Part shown: one piece after another, positions 35,483 to 46,215 of the stretch
Layout of the letters: each line of letters starts with the position of its first letter
Numbering within the stretch: the stretch's first letter is position 1
Assembly (NCBI RefSeq): GCF_001421325.1
Contig: NZ_LMJY01000007.1
Location: 1 to 64,000, forward strand
Direction: 5' to 3'
DNA length: 64,000 bases
From: Novosphingobium sp. Leaf2
GTDB taxonomy: Bacteria; Pseudomonadota; Alphaproteobacteria; Sphingomonadales; Sphingomonadaceae
Notes under the pieces: model-generated
Databases searched by the model: none
The model's input: only the letters and a program-made list of their open reading frames with translations
What the model was told of the DNA's origin: nothing
Translations under genes and position numbers: made by a program

Positions 35483-38400
35483 ATGACAGACCAGCCAGCA
35501 CCTGCGGCCGGACCTGCGCCGACGCCGCAGCAGCCGCTGCCACCCCAGCCGGGCAGCCCGTCGCGCCCGTTCATTCTGCGCCCGGTTGCCACGACGCTGC
35601 TGATGGTGGCGCTGATACTGGCCGGGCTTATGGCGTGGAAGCAGCTGCCGCTTTCGGCACTACCGCAGGTCGATTACCCCACGATCCAAGTGCGCACGCT
35701 GTATCCCGGCGCCAGCCCCGACGTGATGGCGTTAACCGTGACCAGTCCGCTGGAACGCCAGTTCGGCCAGATGCCGGGGCTGACGCGGATGACGTCCAAC
35801 TCGTCATCCGGGGCGTCCGTCATCACCTTGCAGTTCGATCTCAGCCTCCAGCTGGACGTAGCGGAGCAGGAAGTGCAGGCGGCGATCAACGCGGCCAATT
35901 CGCTGTTGCCCAGCGATCTTCCCGCGCCCCCGACGTATGCGAAGGTCAATCCCGCCGATACGCCGATCCTGACGCTGGCGATCACCAGCCAGACTCGGCC
36001 GCTGGGCGAAGTGCAAGGCATCGTCGAGCGCCAGTTTTCGAACAAGATCGCGCAGGTTTCCGGCGTCGGCCTGGTGTCGCTTTCGGGCGGCCAGCGCCCG
36101 GCGGTGCGGATCACCGCCAACGTGGCGCAGATGGCGGCGCACGGCCTCAGCCTTGAAAAGCTGCGCACCGCGATCGGCAATGCCAACGCCAATCTGGCGA
36201 AAGGCAGCTTCGATGGGCCGACCAAAAGCTGGACCATCGATGCCAACGACCAGCTGACTGACGCAGACAGTTACCGCAACCTGATCATCGCCTGGCAAAA
36301 CGGCGCGCCGGTGCGCTTGTCGGACGTTGCCAGTGTCACCGCGTCGGTCGAAAACACCCGCAATGGCGCGTGGATGAACCGGCAGCCGGCGGTCATCGTC
36401 GATGTGCAGCGCCAGCCCGGTGCCAACGTCATCGGCACCGTCGATGCGATCAAGGCAGGGCTGCCCGCCTTGACCGCGCAGATGCCCGCCGACGTCAAGG
36501 TGACGGTGTTGACTGACCGCACGACTGGCATCCGCGCCAGCGTGGAGGATGTGCAGGTCGAACTGGTGCTGGCAGTCGTGCTGGTGGTGCTGGTTATCTT
36601 CCTGTTTCTGGGCAGCGCGCGCGCGACCTTGGTGGCGGCGATCTCGGTGCCGCTGTCGCTCATCGGTGCGTTCGCTGCGATGTGGGCGCTGGGCTATTCG
36701 ATCAACAACCTGACGCTGATGGCGCTCACCATCGCATCGGGCTTCGTGGTGGACGATGCCATCGTGGTGATCGAGAATATCTCGCGCCATATCGAGGAGG
36801 GCATGAAGCCATTCGATGCCGCGCTGAAAGGCGCCAGCGAGATCGGTTTCACCATCATCTCGCTCACCGTATCGCTGGTGGCGGTGCTGATCCCGCTGCT
36901 GTTCATGGGCGATGTGGTGGGCCGCCTGTTCCGCGAATTCGCGGTGAGCCTTGCCGTCACCATCGTCCTGTCCGCGCTCGTTTCGCTGACGGCGGTGCCG
37001 ATGATGGCGGCCCGCTGGCTGCGCCCCGAACACGAGGAGCGGCGCTTCGCCATCGTTGACAAGGCGATGTATCAGTTCGACCGGCTGGGGCGCGGCTACG
37101 CGCGTGCGCTGGACTGGGTGATGGCCCGCGTGACCCTGACGATGCTGGTCTTTGGCGGGACCCTGGTTTTCACCGCGCTGCTGTTCCTGCTGATCCCCAA
37201 GAACCTGTTTCCGGTGCAGGATACGGGACAGATCAGCGCCACGGTAATCGCCAGCCAGGACGTGTCCTATGCCCGCATGGCACGGCTGCAGCAGCAGGTG
37301 GCCTCGGCGTTGCTGGCTGATCCCGCGGTGGAAAGCCTCAGCTCCTCGGTAGGGGTGGATGGCATCAATCCGATGCTCAGCCAGGGGCGCATGAGCATCA
37401 ACTTGAAGCCACTGAGCCAGCGTGGCGATCAGACGCAGGTGCTGGCCGACCTGACTGAACGTGCCGCGCACGTTCCCGGCGTGAAGCTGTATCTGCAGCC
37501 TGCACAGGACCTGACGATCGACACCGAGACGGGTCTTACCCCCTACCGCTTCGCGATCCAGGGCGCGGATCAGAACGTGGTGGATCAGTGGGCCGAAAAG
37601 CTGGCGCAGAAGCTGAAGGGCGAAACCAGGATCCGCGATGTCAACGCAACGTCGGTGGCGCGCGGGCCCTCGGTGATCGTGGACATCAATCGCGATGCGG
37701 CGGCGCGGCTTGGCCTTTCGGCGCTGGACGTGGACAACGCCTTGTATGATGCCTTTGGGCAGCGGATCGTCTCCACGATCTACACGCAGTCCAGCCAGAA
37801 CCGGGTGATCCTGCAAGCCACGCAACAAATGATGGCCGATCCGCAAGGACTGACGCAGCTGTATCTGCCGGTGCAGTCATCCTCGTCCTCGTCTTCAGGC
37901 ACCACATCCGGCGCGTCCACCACATCTGTCAGCAACATTCCGCTGGGCGCGGTGGCCACCGTGAAGGTGAGCACCGCGCCGCTGGTGATTTCGCGCCAGT
38001 CGCAGTTCCCCTCAGCCACGATCGGCTTCGATCTGGCGCCCGGCGTGTCGCTGGGATCGGCGGTGTCGGCGATCGAAAAGGTGGAGGCGCAGATCGGCAT
38101 GCCGGCTTCGCTGACGACGGACTTTTCCGGCGCGGCATCCGCCTTCCAATCCGCCTTGTCGAACGAACTGGTGCTGGTGCTGGCCGCGATCGTGGTCGTC
38201 TACATCGTGCTGGGTGTGCTGTACGAAAGCTTCATCCATCCGCTTACGATCCTGTCCACGCTGCCGTCTGCCGGGATCGGCGCGCTGATCGCCCTGTCTC
38301 TCAGCGGCTACGGACTGGGGGTAATCGGCGTGATCGGTATCGTGTTGCTAATCGGCATCGTGAAGAAGAACGCGATCATGATGATCGACTTTGCGGTGGC

Positions 38401-38749
38401 TGCCATCCGCGATGAAGGTATGGAAGCCGGCGCGGCGATCCGGCGCGCGGCGCTGCTGCGCTTCCGTCCGATCATGATGACGACCTTCGCGGCGCTGTTC
38501 GCGGCGCTGCCGATGATCTTCGGCGGCGGCATGGGCCACGAACTGCGCCAGCCGCTGGGTCTTGCCATTGCCGGCGGCCTGATCCTGAGCCAGGTGCTGA
38601 CGCTGTTCACCACCCCCGTGATCTTCCTGGGGTTCGAACGCTGGGCAGAGCGGCGCGCCGCGCGCCGGGGCGCCACGCGCGGCCTGGAACCGGCCCGCGA
38701 TACTCCGGAACGGGTGGGTGACAACCCGGGGCCGGGCACGCCAGCGTGA
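35483..38749 (+). CDS. mdtB: RND multidrug efflux pump, first of pair (MdtB-like)
   Basis: A 1088-residue inner-membrane pump with 12 helices and two large periplasmic loops. RND signatures include [20 protein letters not shown], the proton-relay aspartates in [32 protein letters not shown] and [15 protein letters not shown]. MdtB and MdtC act as a heterotrimer in enteric bacteria, and the presence of a second full pump gene overlapping by 4 bp points to this type. A serine/threonine-rich low-complexity segment (nucleotides about 37875-37930) sits in the second periplasmic loop. The proline-rich N-terminus (about 28 residues before the first helix) is long for the family. Confidence 0.93.
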   Translation: MTDQPAPAAGPAPTPQQPLPPQPGSPSRPFILRPVATTLLMVALILAGLMAWKQLPLSALPQVDYPTIQVRTLYPGASPDVMALTVTSPLERQFGQMPGLTRMTSNSSSGASVITLQFDLSLQLDVAEQEVQAAINAANSLLPSDLPAPPTYAKVNPADTPILTLAITSQTRPLGEVQGIVERQFSNKIAQVSGVGLVSLSGGQRPAVRITANVAQMAAHGLSLEKLRTAIGNANANLAKGSFDGPTKSWTIDANDQLTDADSYRNLIIAWQNGAPVRLSDVASVTASVENTRNGAWMNRQPAVIVDVQRQPGANVIGTVDAIKAGLPALTAQMPADVKVTVLTDRTTGIRASVEDVQVELVLAVVLVVLVIFLFLGSARATLVAAISVPLSLIGAFAAMWALGYSINNLTLMALTIASGFVVDDAIVVIENISRHIEEGMKPFDAALKGASEIGFTIISLTVSLVAVLIPLLFMGDVVGRLFREFAVSLAVTIVLSALVSLTAVPMMAARWLRPEHEERRFAIVDKAMYQFDRLGRGYARALDWVMARVTLTMLVFGGTLVFTALLFLLIPKNLFPVQDTGQISATVIASQDVSYARMARLQQQVASALLADPAVESLSSSVGVDGINPMLSQGRMSINLKPLSQRGDQTQVLADLTERAAHVPGVKLYLQPAQDLTIDTETGLTPYRFAIQGADQNVVDQWAEKLAQKLKGETRIRDVNATSVARGPSVIVDINRDAAARLGLSALDVDNALYDAFGQRIVSTIYTQSSQNRVILQATQQMMADPQGLTQLYLPVQSSSSSSSGTTSGASTTSVSNIPLGAVATVKVSTAPLVISRQSQFPSATIGFDLAPGVSLGSAVSAIEKVEAQIGMPASLTTDFSGAASAFQSALSNELVLVLAAIVVVYIVLGVLYESFIHPLTILSTLPSAGIGALIALSLSGYGLGVIGVIGIVLLIGIVKKNAIMMIDFAVAAIRDEGMEAGAAIRRAALLRFRPIMMTTFAALFAALPMIFGGGMGHELRQPLGLAIAGGLILSQVLTLFTTPVIFLGFERWAERRAARRGATRGLEPARDTPERVGDNPGPGTPA

Positions 38750-41700
38750 ATATTTCCGCGCCTTTCATCCGGCGGCCGATCGGCACTGTGCTGCTGACGA
38801 TCGGCATCGCGCTGGCGGGCGTGGTGGCGTTCTTCCGCCTGCCCGTGGCGCCGCTGCCCAAGGTGGATATTCCCACGATCCAGGTGCAGGCCAGCATGGC
38901 GGGCGCCAGTCCCTCGACCATGGCCAGCACTGTCGCCAGTCCGCTGGAGCGGCATCTGGGCACGATCGCGGGGGTCACCGAAATGACCTCGCGCTCCTCG
39001 CTGGGGTCATCGTCGGTGATCCTGCAGTTCGACCTGTCGCGCGATATAGACGGTGCGGCGCGCGATGTGCAGGCGGCGATCAATGCTAGCCGGGCCGATC
39101 TGCCCGCCGCCCTCAAAAGCGATCCCACCTATCGCAAGGCGAACCCGGCGGACGCGCCGATCCTGATCCTGGCGCTCACCAGCCCTACCCGCAGCCCTGA
39201 CGAGATCTACGATGCGGTGTCCAACATCGTCGAACAACGTCTTTTGCAAGTGAAGGGGGTGGGCAATGTCGAGCTTGGCGGCGCGGCGCTGCCCTCGGTG
39301 CGGATCGAGATCAATCCGGTCCTGCTCAGCCGCAACGGCGTTGCGCTGGAGGATGTGCGCACCGCGTTGCAATCCGCCAGCGCCAACCGGCCGCGCGGGG
39401 TGATCGAAGGCATCGACGAGGGGAAGGGCGGGCGCTCCTGGCAGATCTATTCCAACCAGGCCGGGCTCAAGGCATCTGATTACGCCCCGTTGATCGTCGC
39501 ATGGCGCAACGGCGCGGCGGTGCGGCTGACGGACGTTGCCAGCGTGGTGGACGGGCCGGAAGATACCCGCACGATGGGGCTCTTTAACGGGCGCAAGGCG
39601 GTGCCGATCCTTATCAGCCGGCAGCCGGAAGCCAACATCGTCGATACCGTGGATGCGCTGAAGGCCCAGCTTCCGGGCCTGCGCGCGCAGTTGCCGGCGG
39701 ACATCAAGCTGGCGATCGTCAGCGATCGCACGATCACCATCCGTGCCAGCCTGCACGAAGTGGAACTGACGCTTGTCGTCTCTACGCTGCTGGTGGTGCT
39801 GGTGGTCAGCCTGTTTTTGCAAAGCTGGCGCGCCACGCTGATCCCGGCGGCGGCGGTCATCGTCTCGCTGCTGGGTACGTTCGGAGTGATGTACCTGTCC
39901 GGCTTCCTGCTGGACAACCTGTCGCTCATGGCGCTGACGGTGGCGACCGGGTTCGTGGTGGACGATGCGATCGTGGTGGTCGAAAACATCGCCCGGCACG
40001 TGGAAGACGGGGTGGAGCCCGTAGCGGCAGCGCTCAAGGGCGCGCGCGAGGTGGGCTTTACTGTGCTGTCGATCTCGCTCAGCCTGGTCGCGGTGTTCGT
40101 GCCGCTGATTTTCATGGGCGGGCTGGTGGGCCGCATATTCCGCGAATTCGCGCTGACGATGACGGCGGCGGTGGGGATCTCGCTGATTGTTTCGCTCACC
40201 GCCACGCCGATGATGGCCGCGCGTATCCTCAACACCCGCAAGGCAGGACACGGCGAAGACCAACCCAAGCGCGGGATTTTCGCATGGTCACGCCGGGCGT
40301 TCGACCGCATGCAGCGCGGGTATTCACGCCAGCTGGACTGGGCGCTGGATCATCGCGGTGCGGTGATGCTGCTGCTGGCAGGCGCGGTGATCCTGAACGT
40401 GTTTCTGTTGGTGGTGGCGCCCAAGGGCTTTTTCCCCACGCAGGATACCGGATCGATGATGGGCGGCATCCGTGCCGACCAGTCGATGAGCTTCACGCAA
40501 CTGAAACAGAAGCTGACCCAGGTGGTCCACATCGTGAATGCCGACCCGGCGATAGCCACCGTGGTGGCGTTCACGGGTGGGGGACGGGCCGGCGGCGGTT
40601 TTCTGATGGCCACGCTCAAGCCGCGTTCGCAGCGCGATCCGATCGACGTGGTGATCGGGCGCCTGCGCCCCAAGCTGGGGCATGTGCGCGGGGTCAGCCT
40701 GTTCCTCAACCCCGTGCAGGACCTGCAGGTGGGCGGGCGGCAGACCAACAGTACGTATCAATACACGCTGTATGCCGATACCCCGCAGCAGCTTGCCAGC
40801 GCGGGCGATCGCATGGTCAACGCCCTTAAGAAACAGGCCAACGTGATCACCGATGTCGATATCGACCAGCAGGATGCCGGTGCCAGTGCGTTCGTGACCG
40901 TGGACCGGGACCTGGCGGCCCAGCTTGGCATAGCCATGAACACCATCGACAACACGCTGTACGATGCGTTCGGCCAGCGCCAGGTGGCGCAGATCTACCA
41001 GGGGCTGAACCAGTATCACGTGGTGATGGAAGCCGCGCCGCAGTTCAACGGCACGCCTGAGGCGCTGGACAACCTGTATCTGCCCACCGGCGGCGGCATC
41101 GCAACCAGCACCACTTCGACCAACCCCGCGCTTGGCAACAATGCGGCAACCGGCAATGCGGTGAGTACTGCCACCAAGACGCTGACCCCTCTATCCGCCA
41201 TCGCGCAGTGGTCGTCCTCGTCCACTAACGCCAATGTCAGTCATACCGAAGGCGAGCCATCGGCCACGGTATCGTTCAACCTGCCGGTCGGTGTCTCGCT
41301 GGGGCAGGCATCGCAGGCGATCGCTGCCACGCAGGCGGGCCTGCATTTCCCCGCCACCGTCCACGGCGAATTCGGCGGCACCGCCAAAGTGTTCCAGCAA
41401 TCCTCCGCCAGCACGCCCTTGCTGATCCTGGCCGCGATCCTGACGATCTACATCGTGCTGGGCATCTTGTACGAAAGCGCGATCCATCCACTAACCGTGC
41501 TGTCCACGCTGCCGTCCGCAGGCGTGGGCGCGGCGTTCGCGCTGATCGTGGCGGGCGCGCAGTTCGACGTGATCGGTCTTATCGGCATCATCCTGCTGAT
41601 CGGTATCGTGAAGAAGAACGCCATCCTGATCATCGACTTCGCGATCGAGGCGGAACGATCGCATGGCGCCAGTCCGGTGGAGGCGATCCGCGAAGCTTGC

Positions 41701-41961
41701 CTGCTGCGCTTCCGGCCCATCCTGATGACCACGCTGGCAGCGGCGCTGGGCGCGGTGCCGCTGGCGATCGGCTTTGGCGATGGCGCGGAACTGCGCCGCC
41801 CGTTGGGCATTGCGATAGTGGGCGGCCTGATCGTCAGCCAGATGTTGACGCTGCTGACGACGCCGGTGGTCTATCTGGCGCTCAACCGGTTTCGCCGACG
41901 TTCACCCTACGAACATATGCTTGCCCGCCATCCCGATACGTTTCAGCCCAGCAAGGCCTGA
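38746..41961 (+). CDS. mdtC: RND multidrug efflux pump, second of pair (MdtC-like)
   Basis: A 1071-residue RND transporter starting with GTG that overlaps the previous stop (GTGA). It has all family marks: [30 protein letters not shown], the docking domain, [19 protein letters not shown] and [16 protein letters not shown]. It differs clearly from the upstream pump, as expected for an MdtB/MdtC pair. A threonine-, alanine- and asparagine-rich segment (about nucleotides 41095-41185) interrupts the second periplasmic loop at the place equivalent to the Ser-rich segment of the first pump. Confidence 0.93.
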   Translation: MNISAPFIRRPIGTVLLTIGIALAGVVAFFRLPVAPLPKVDIPTIQVQASMAGASPSTMASTVASPLERHLGTIAGVTEMTSRSSLGSSSVILQFDLSRDIDGAARDVQAAINASRADLPAALKSDPTYRKANPADAPILILALTSPTRSPDEIYDAVSNIVEQRLLQVKGVGNVELGGAALPSVRIEINPVLLSRNGVALEDVRTALQSASANRPRGVIEGIDEGKGGRSWQIYSNQAGLKASDYAPLIVAWRNGAAVRLTDVASVVDGPEDTRTMGLFNGRKAVPILISRQPEANIVDTVDALKAQLPGLRAQLPADIKLAIVSDRTITIRASLHEVELTLVVSTLLVVLVVSLFLQSWRATLIPAAAVIVSLLGTFGVMYLSGFLLDNLSLMALTVATGFVVDDAIVVVENIARHVEDGVEPVAAALKGAREVGFTVLSISLSLVAVFVPLIFMGGLVGRIFREFALTMTAAVGISLIVSLTATPMMAARILNTRKAGHGEDQPKRGIFAWSRRAFDRMQRGYSRQLDWALDHRGAVMLLLAGAVILNVFLLVVAPKGFFPTQDTGSMMGGIRADQSMSFTQLKQKLTQVVHIVNADPAIATVVAFTGGGRAGGGFLMATLKPRSQRDPIDVVIGRLRPKLGHVRGVSLFLNPVQDLQVGGRQTNSTYQYTLYADTPQQLASAGDRMVNALKKQANVITDVDIDQQDAGASAFVTVDRDLAAQLGIAMNTIDNTLYDAFGQRQVAQIYQGLNQYHVVMEAAPQFNGTPEALDNLYLPTGGGIATSTTSTNPALGNNAATGNAVSTATKTLTPLSAIAQWSSSSTNANVSHTEGEPSATVSFNLPVGVSLGQASQAIAATQAGLHFPATVHGEFGGTAKVFQQSSASTPLLILAAILTIYIVLGILYESAIHPLTVLSTLPSAGVGAAFALIVAGAQFDVIGLIGIILLIGIVKKNAILIIDFAIEAERSHGASPVEAIREACLLRFRPILMTTLAAALGAVPLAIGFGDGAELRRPLGIAIVGGLIVSQMLTLLTTPVVYLALNRFRRRSPYEHMLARHPDTFQPSKA

Positions 41962-41964
41962 CCC

Positions 41965-43491
41965 ATGACCCAGCCCCGCGCCCATACTGCGCCCACCATT
42001 CCAAGCTGCCCCCGCCGGCCCACGCGCCGCCCGCAATGGGCCGTGATCGCGGTGACGGCGCTTGGCCTGTCAGGCTGCAATTTCGCGCCGCCTTACAGCG
42101 TGCCGACCAGCCCGATTGCGCCCAGCGACCAGGCCTACAAGGCCGATCCGATGTGGAAGACCGCTGCGCCCGCTGACGATGTGGCCAAGGGCGCGTGGTG
42201 GACGCTATTCGGCGATCCGGTGCTGGACGCGCTGGAAGCCAAAGTCGCCGTCACCAATCAGAACGTTGCCTATTACCGCGCGCTCTATCGGGAAAACCGG
42301 GCCACGGTGGATGCCAACCGGGCGGCGCTTTTTCCCACCGTCAGCGCCAGTGCGGACTATACCCGCAGCGGCGCGATCGGCAAAAGCGGCGGCACGAGCG
42401 GCGTCAATCCCGGCACCGGCACCACGAGCAAGGGTGCATCGGTGACCGGATCGGCCAGTTGGGAGCCGGACTTGTGGGGCAAGTTGCGCAACACTGTGGG
42501 CCAGTCCCGCGCGCAGGCTCAGGCCAGCGCGGCGGACCTCGCCAACGCCACGCTTTCAGCGCAGGCGACACTCGCCACCGATTATCTCTCGCTGCGGGCG
42601 ATCGACGCGCGCGCAGTCATGCTGGACGATACGATTGCGGCCTATCGCAAGGCTTTGGAAGTCACGCGCAACAAGTTCAGGGCGCAGACCATCACTGAGG
42701 CGGACGTGGCCTCGGCGCAGTCCACGCTAAGCACCGCGCTGGCCAGCCGCCGCGATCTTGACCGACAGCGCGCCGCGTATGAAAATGAAATTGCGATGCT
42801 GGTTGGTGAAAACCCGTCGCACTTCACCTTGCCGGTCGCGCAGTGGAACCCGGTGGTGCCCAAGGTGCCTTCCATCCTGCCCTCGCAGATCCTGCAGCGC
42901 CGCCCGGACATCGCTTCGGCCGAGCGCGCAGTGGCGGCGGCAAACGCCAATATCGGCATCCAGAAGGCGGCGTTCTTCCCCGACCTAACGTTGAGTGGAT
43001 CGGCGGGCAGCAGCGCCAGCAGCATCGGCAAGCTGTTTTCGGCAGCCACTTCGTTCTGGTCGCTGGGGGCGGATGCGGCGCTGACGCTGCTCGATTTCGG
43101 CGCCCGCTCTGCCAAAGTGCGCAATGCTCGCGCGGCGTATGATGCAGCCGTGGCCAGCTATCGCCAGAGCGTGCTGAACGCGTTCCAAGAGGTGGAGACC
43201 GACCTCGCGGCGGTTGCGGCCTACAATGCCGAACAGCCTGATTATGCGCAGGCGCAGGCATCCGCGATGCGTGCCGAACAGATCGCGCGCAACGAATATA
43301 CCGCCGGCACGGTGGACTACACCACAGTGAGCGCAGCGCAGGCGACCAACTACAACGCCCGCATCGATCTGATCACCAACGTGTTGAACCAGCAGACCGC
43401 TGCGGTTTCGCTGATCGAGGCGATCGGCGGGCACTGGCAGGATGATCCCGCCTTGCTGCAGCCGGCTTTGCCGAGCACTAACGGGAAGTGA
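41965..43491 (+). CDS. Outer-membrane efflux lipoprotein (NodT/OprM family)
   Basis: A 508-residue outer-membrane factor with a lipoprotein signal (ALGLSG-C, cysteine in the lipobox LSGC). It has two repeated TolC-type halves: APADDVAKGAWWTLFGDPVLD at the start and LQRRPDIASAERAVAAANAN in the middle. The last third includes the FQEVETDLAA and YTAGTVDYTTVSAAQ helices. It completes the tripartite pump, 3 bp after the second RND gene. The substrate range of the complex cannot be read from sequence. Confidence 0.93.
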   Translation: MTQPRAHTAPTIPSCPRRPTRRPQWAVIAVTALGLSGCNFAPPYSVPTSPIAPSDQAYKADPMWKTAAPADDVAKGAWWTLFGDPVLDALEAKVAVTNQNVAYYRALYRENRATVDANRAALFPTVSASADYTRSGAIGKSGGTSGVNPGTGTTSKGASVTGSASWEPDLWGKLRNTVGQSRAQAQASAADLANATLSAQATLATDYLSLRAIDARAVMLDDTIAAYRKALEVTRNKFRAQTITEADVASAQSTLSTALASRRDLDRQRAAYENEIAMLVGENPSHFTLPVAQWNPVVPKVPSILPSQILQRRPDIASAERAVAAANANIGIQKAAFFPDLTLSGSAGSSASSIGKLFSAATSFWSLGADAALTLLDFGARSAKVRNARAAYDAAVASYRQSVLNAFQEVETDLAAVAAYNAEQPDYAQAQASAMRAEQIARNEYTAGTVDYTTVSAAQATNYNARIDLITNVLNQQTAAVSLIEAIGGHWQDDPALLQPALPSTNGK

Positions 43492-43783
43492 CAGTCAGAT
43501 GCCGCGTGCCTGTGAGGAAACCGTGCCGGGCTGCATACTCTTTGGTATAGTCGGCGGTAGATAAAGACCTGGCGGCGGTGTGCCAGTTCGGTAATATCGC
43601 TCGTTTATTGCCAGAAAGTATCGAAAGGTGGGGAACGGCGCGCCCGCTTTTTTACTTATGTGGTCCAAACGCCGATCAGACCATTCGCTACGTTAACGCA
43701 TTCTACCACCGCCTTTTTGGTGTGCGTTCGTTCGTCTGCAAGATTGGCATCCCGTGCGGGCTGACATTGAGGAACGAGCGATA
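43492..43783 (+). other. Intergenic region without recognisable gene
   Basis: A 292-bp gap between the efflux operon and the MFS gene, less GC-rich than its surroundings. An open frame at 43578-43784 (68 codons) has no family match and a composition unlike the neighbouring genes, so I do not call it. A promoter for the downstream MFS unit must lie here, but I cannot place it. No clear terminator for the efflux operon is seen. Confidence 0.4.
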
Positions 43784-45094
43784 ATGGCAACACGCGTGCT
43801 CCATCACTCCGCAGGATCATCCGCAAGCGCGGCGGATCAGGGCAAAAAGCGCGCCAAAGGCGGCTTGCAGGCGCTGAATTTCTTCATGGCGGACATGCAG
43901 GCGGGCATCGGTCCGTTTCTGGGCGTGTTCCTGCAGCAGCGTGGTTGGCAGACCGGGCCGATTGGCACCGTGATGACGCTGGGCGGCGTGGCAGGCATGG
44001 TCATGACCGTACCGGCCGGCGCTTTCATCGATCATACCGACAAGAAGCGCTGGGTGGTCATCATCACCGGCATCTGCACGGTGATGGCCTCGTTCCTGCT
44101 GCTGTGGTCACAATCGTTTGCAGTCGTTGCGACCAGCCAGGTGGCGACCGCCATCGCCGGCGCTGCCATCGGCCCTGCGGTTACCGGCATGACTCTGGGT
44201 GTCGTCGGGCAGAAAGGCTTCAACGCGCAGAACGGGCGCAACCAGGCGTGGAACCACGCCGGCAACATGGTCGGCGCCGGGCTCTCGGGCTGGTTGGGCT
44301 GGACGTTCGGGATGCCGGCGATCTTCTTTCTGGCCGCCGCCTTTGGCGTGTTGGCGATCATCTGCGTGCTGTCCATTCCGGAAAAGGCGATCGACCACAA
44401 AGTGGCGCGCGGGCTGGACGAGGGACAGGAGGGTGACGATGGTGCCGGTGGGCAGGCGGAAGGCTTCAAAACGCTGCTGCGCAACAAGCCCATGCTGATC
44501 CTGGCAACGGCGCTGGCGTGCTTTCACCTGGGCAACGGCGCGATGTTGCCGCTGTACGGCATGGCCGTGGTGGGCGCGGGCAAGGGTAACGCCGCCATGT
44601 TCACTGCCACCACCGTGATGGTCGCGCAGGCGGTGATGATCGTTGCCAGCCTGGTGGCGATGAAGGTGGCGGCGGGGCGCGGCTACTGGCTCGTCATGCT
44701 GATATCGTTTGCAGCGCTTCCTTTGCGCGGCTTTCTGGCCGGGACGTTCATCGAGCATTGGGGTGTTTGGCCGGTGCAGGCGCTGGACGGGATCGGTGCA
44801 GGGCTGCAAAGCGTGGCCGTTCCCGGGCTGGTGGCTTGCCTGCTGAGCGGCACCGGCCGTGTCAACGTGGGGCAGGGCGCGGTGATGACCGTGCAGGGCC
44901 TTGGCGCGTCGCTCAGCCCGGCGATCGGGGGGTGGCTGGCGCAGATCCTGGGCTACCATGTCGCATTCTACATTCTGGGCAGCTTCGCCATCGCCAGTCT
45001 TGGCTTGTGGATCGGGTTTGCCAAAACGCTGCGTCCGGCCTGCGCGGGTGCGCAGGGCGAGGCGGCGCGCGGGGAAAAAGGAGAGCCGGCATGA
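43784..45094 (+). CDS. MFS transporter coupled to a phosphoesterase
   Basis: A 436-residue major-facilitator protein with about 12 helices. Motif A appears as GAFIDHTDKKRWVVI and the first helix begins LQALNFFMADMQAGIGPFLG. The central loop (VARGLDEGQEGDDGAGGQAE) is acidic. The ATG at 43784 has a GAGGAA ribosome site; a GTG at 43754 is less likely. Its stop overlaps the start of the metallophosphoesterase gene by 4 bp (ATGA), which itself overlaps an ArsB-like gene, so the three products are translationally coupled. The substrate is unknown; a phosphorylated or oxyanion compound is plausible from the partners. Confidence 0.83.
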   Translation: MATRVLHHSAGSSASAADQGKKRAKGGLQALNFFMADMQAGIGPFLGVFLQQRGWQTGPIGTVMTLGGVAGMVMTVPAGAFIDHTDKKRWVVIITGICTVMASFLLLWSQSFAVVATSQVATAIAGAAIGPAVTGMTLGVVGQKGFNAQNGRNQAWNHAGNMVGAGLSGWLGWTFGMPAIFFLAAAFGVLAIICVLSIPEKAIDHKVARGLDEGQEGDDGAGGQAEGFKTLLRNKPMLILATALACFHLGNGAMLPLYGMAVVGAGKGNAAMFTATTVMVAQAVMIVASLVAMKVAAGRGYWLVMLISFAALPLRGFLAGTFIEHWGVWPVQALDGIGAGLQSVAVPGLVACLLSGTGRVNVGQGAVMTVQGLGASLSPAIGGWLAQILGYHVAFYILGSFAIASLGLWIGFAKTLRPACAGAQGEAARGEKGEPA

Positions 45095-46215
45095 GCGGCG
45101 CATCGATCTGCTGGGTGCATATCGGCGACCTGCATCTGGAAGCGGAGGACGGTTGGGAAAGCCGGGACCGGCTGCGGGCGATCGTTGCCGAGATAAACGC
45201 GCACATGGCGGGTCAGGCGCACTTCGTGTTCCTGCCCGGCGACAATGCCAATCACGGCACCGCCGAACAGTACGCGCAAATGACGGCGGCGTTGTCCCCG
45301 CTCACGCTGCCTTGGCGGGTGGTCCCCGGTGACCATGACTTTGAGCCGGGCACCCTCGACACTTACAAAGCCGCCATCCCGGAAGAAAACCGCCCGGAGC
45401 ATGAGGTGATCGCCGGGCATCGCTGCATATTTCTGGACGTGGTTTCTGCGGGTCCAGGCGGACCGGACTTTCGCCTGACCACGCACCACCGCAACCGCAT
45501 TGCCGAAAACCTGGCGCGGGCGCAGGCCGAAGGGCAGGTGCCGCTCGTCTTCATGCATGCTTATCCCGGCGACCTTGCCGCCGATGGCGATCAGATCGCG
45601 CAGATGTTCGCCGATGGCGGCGTCGCTTTCGTGGACACGGGCCATACCCATTACAGTGAATTGTTGAACGATGGTCGCGTGATCTATGGCGCCACCCGGT
45701 CAACCGGGCAGATCGAGGAAGACGGCGGTAAGCCCGGTTTCTCGATAGCGTGCGTGCACGATGGCGTGCCGAGCTGGCGCTTCCGGCGGCTTGGCGCACC
45801 GTTGCCGCATGTGCAGATTGTCGCGCCGTGTGACCGGCGGCTGGTAACCCGGCCCGCTGATCCGCGCCACGTGCCCCGGCCCGGACAGGTGTCCGTGGTC
45901 GCGCGCGTATTTGGCGCGGATGAGGACGGCGCGGTTTTCGCAACCGTCGATGGCGCGCAGCCCGTGCCAATGCAGCGCAGCGGCGCGCTGTGGTCGGCGG
46001 ACGTGCCGATACCCGATGCCGGTCTGCACCGCATTGAGGTGCGCTGCGGTGAGGCGCGAGACATCGCGGAGGTTCTGGTTCGGCCGGCTGACGATATTCC
46101 CAAGCGCCCGCTGCCGGTAGCGCTGGGCCGCGATTGCCATGCGATCGGCGCGTGGCCGGTAGCTGGGCTCGAAGGCACGCAACTGGGGCCGAACAAGAAC
46201 GGCGGGCGCTGGTGA
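45091..46215 (+). CDS. Calcineurin-like metallophosphoesterase
   Basis: A 374-residue protein with the binuclear-metal motifs of the calcineurin-like fold: IGDLHLEAEDG (D-x-H), FLPGDNANHG (GD-x-N equivalent), VVPGDHDFEPG (GDHD), FMHAYPGD and VDTGHTHYSE (GHTH). There is no signal peptide. The last 130 residues form an extra Ig-like domain (GQVSVVARVFGADEDGAVFA) typical of phosphodiesterases of the 3',5'-cAMP and purple-phosphatase-like groups. It is coupled by overlapping start and stop codons to the MFS upstream and the ArsB-like permease downstream. The phosphoester substrate cannot be read from the sequence. Confidence 0.87.
   Translation: MSGASICWVHIGDLHLEAEDGWESRDRLRAIVAEINAHMAGQAHFVFLPGDNANHGTAEQYAQMTAALSPLTLPWRVVPGDHDFEPGTLDTYKAAIPEENRPEHEVIAGHRCIFLDVVSAGPGGPDFRLTTHHRNRIAENLARAQAEGQVPLVFMHAYPGDLAADGDQIAQMFADGGVAFVDTGHTHYSELLNDGRVIYGATRSTGQIEEDGGKPGFSIACVHDGVPSWRFRRLGAPLPHVQIVAPCDRRLVTRPADPRHVPRPGQVSVVARVFGADEDGAVFATVDGAQPVPMQRSGALWSADVPIPDAGLHRIEVRCGEARDIAEVLVRPADDIPKRPLPVALGRDCHAIGAWPVAGLEGTQLGPNKNGGRW

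Noticed and set aside
43578..43784. A 68-codon open frame between the efflux operon and the MFS gene
   Set aside because: No family resemblance and no ribosome site seen, and it ends at the next gene's start. Probably noncoding.
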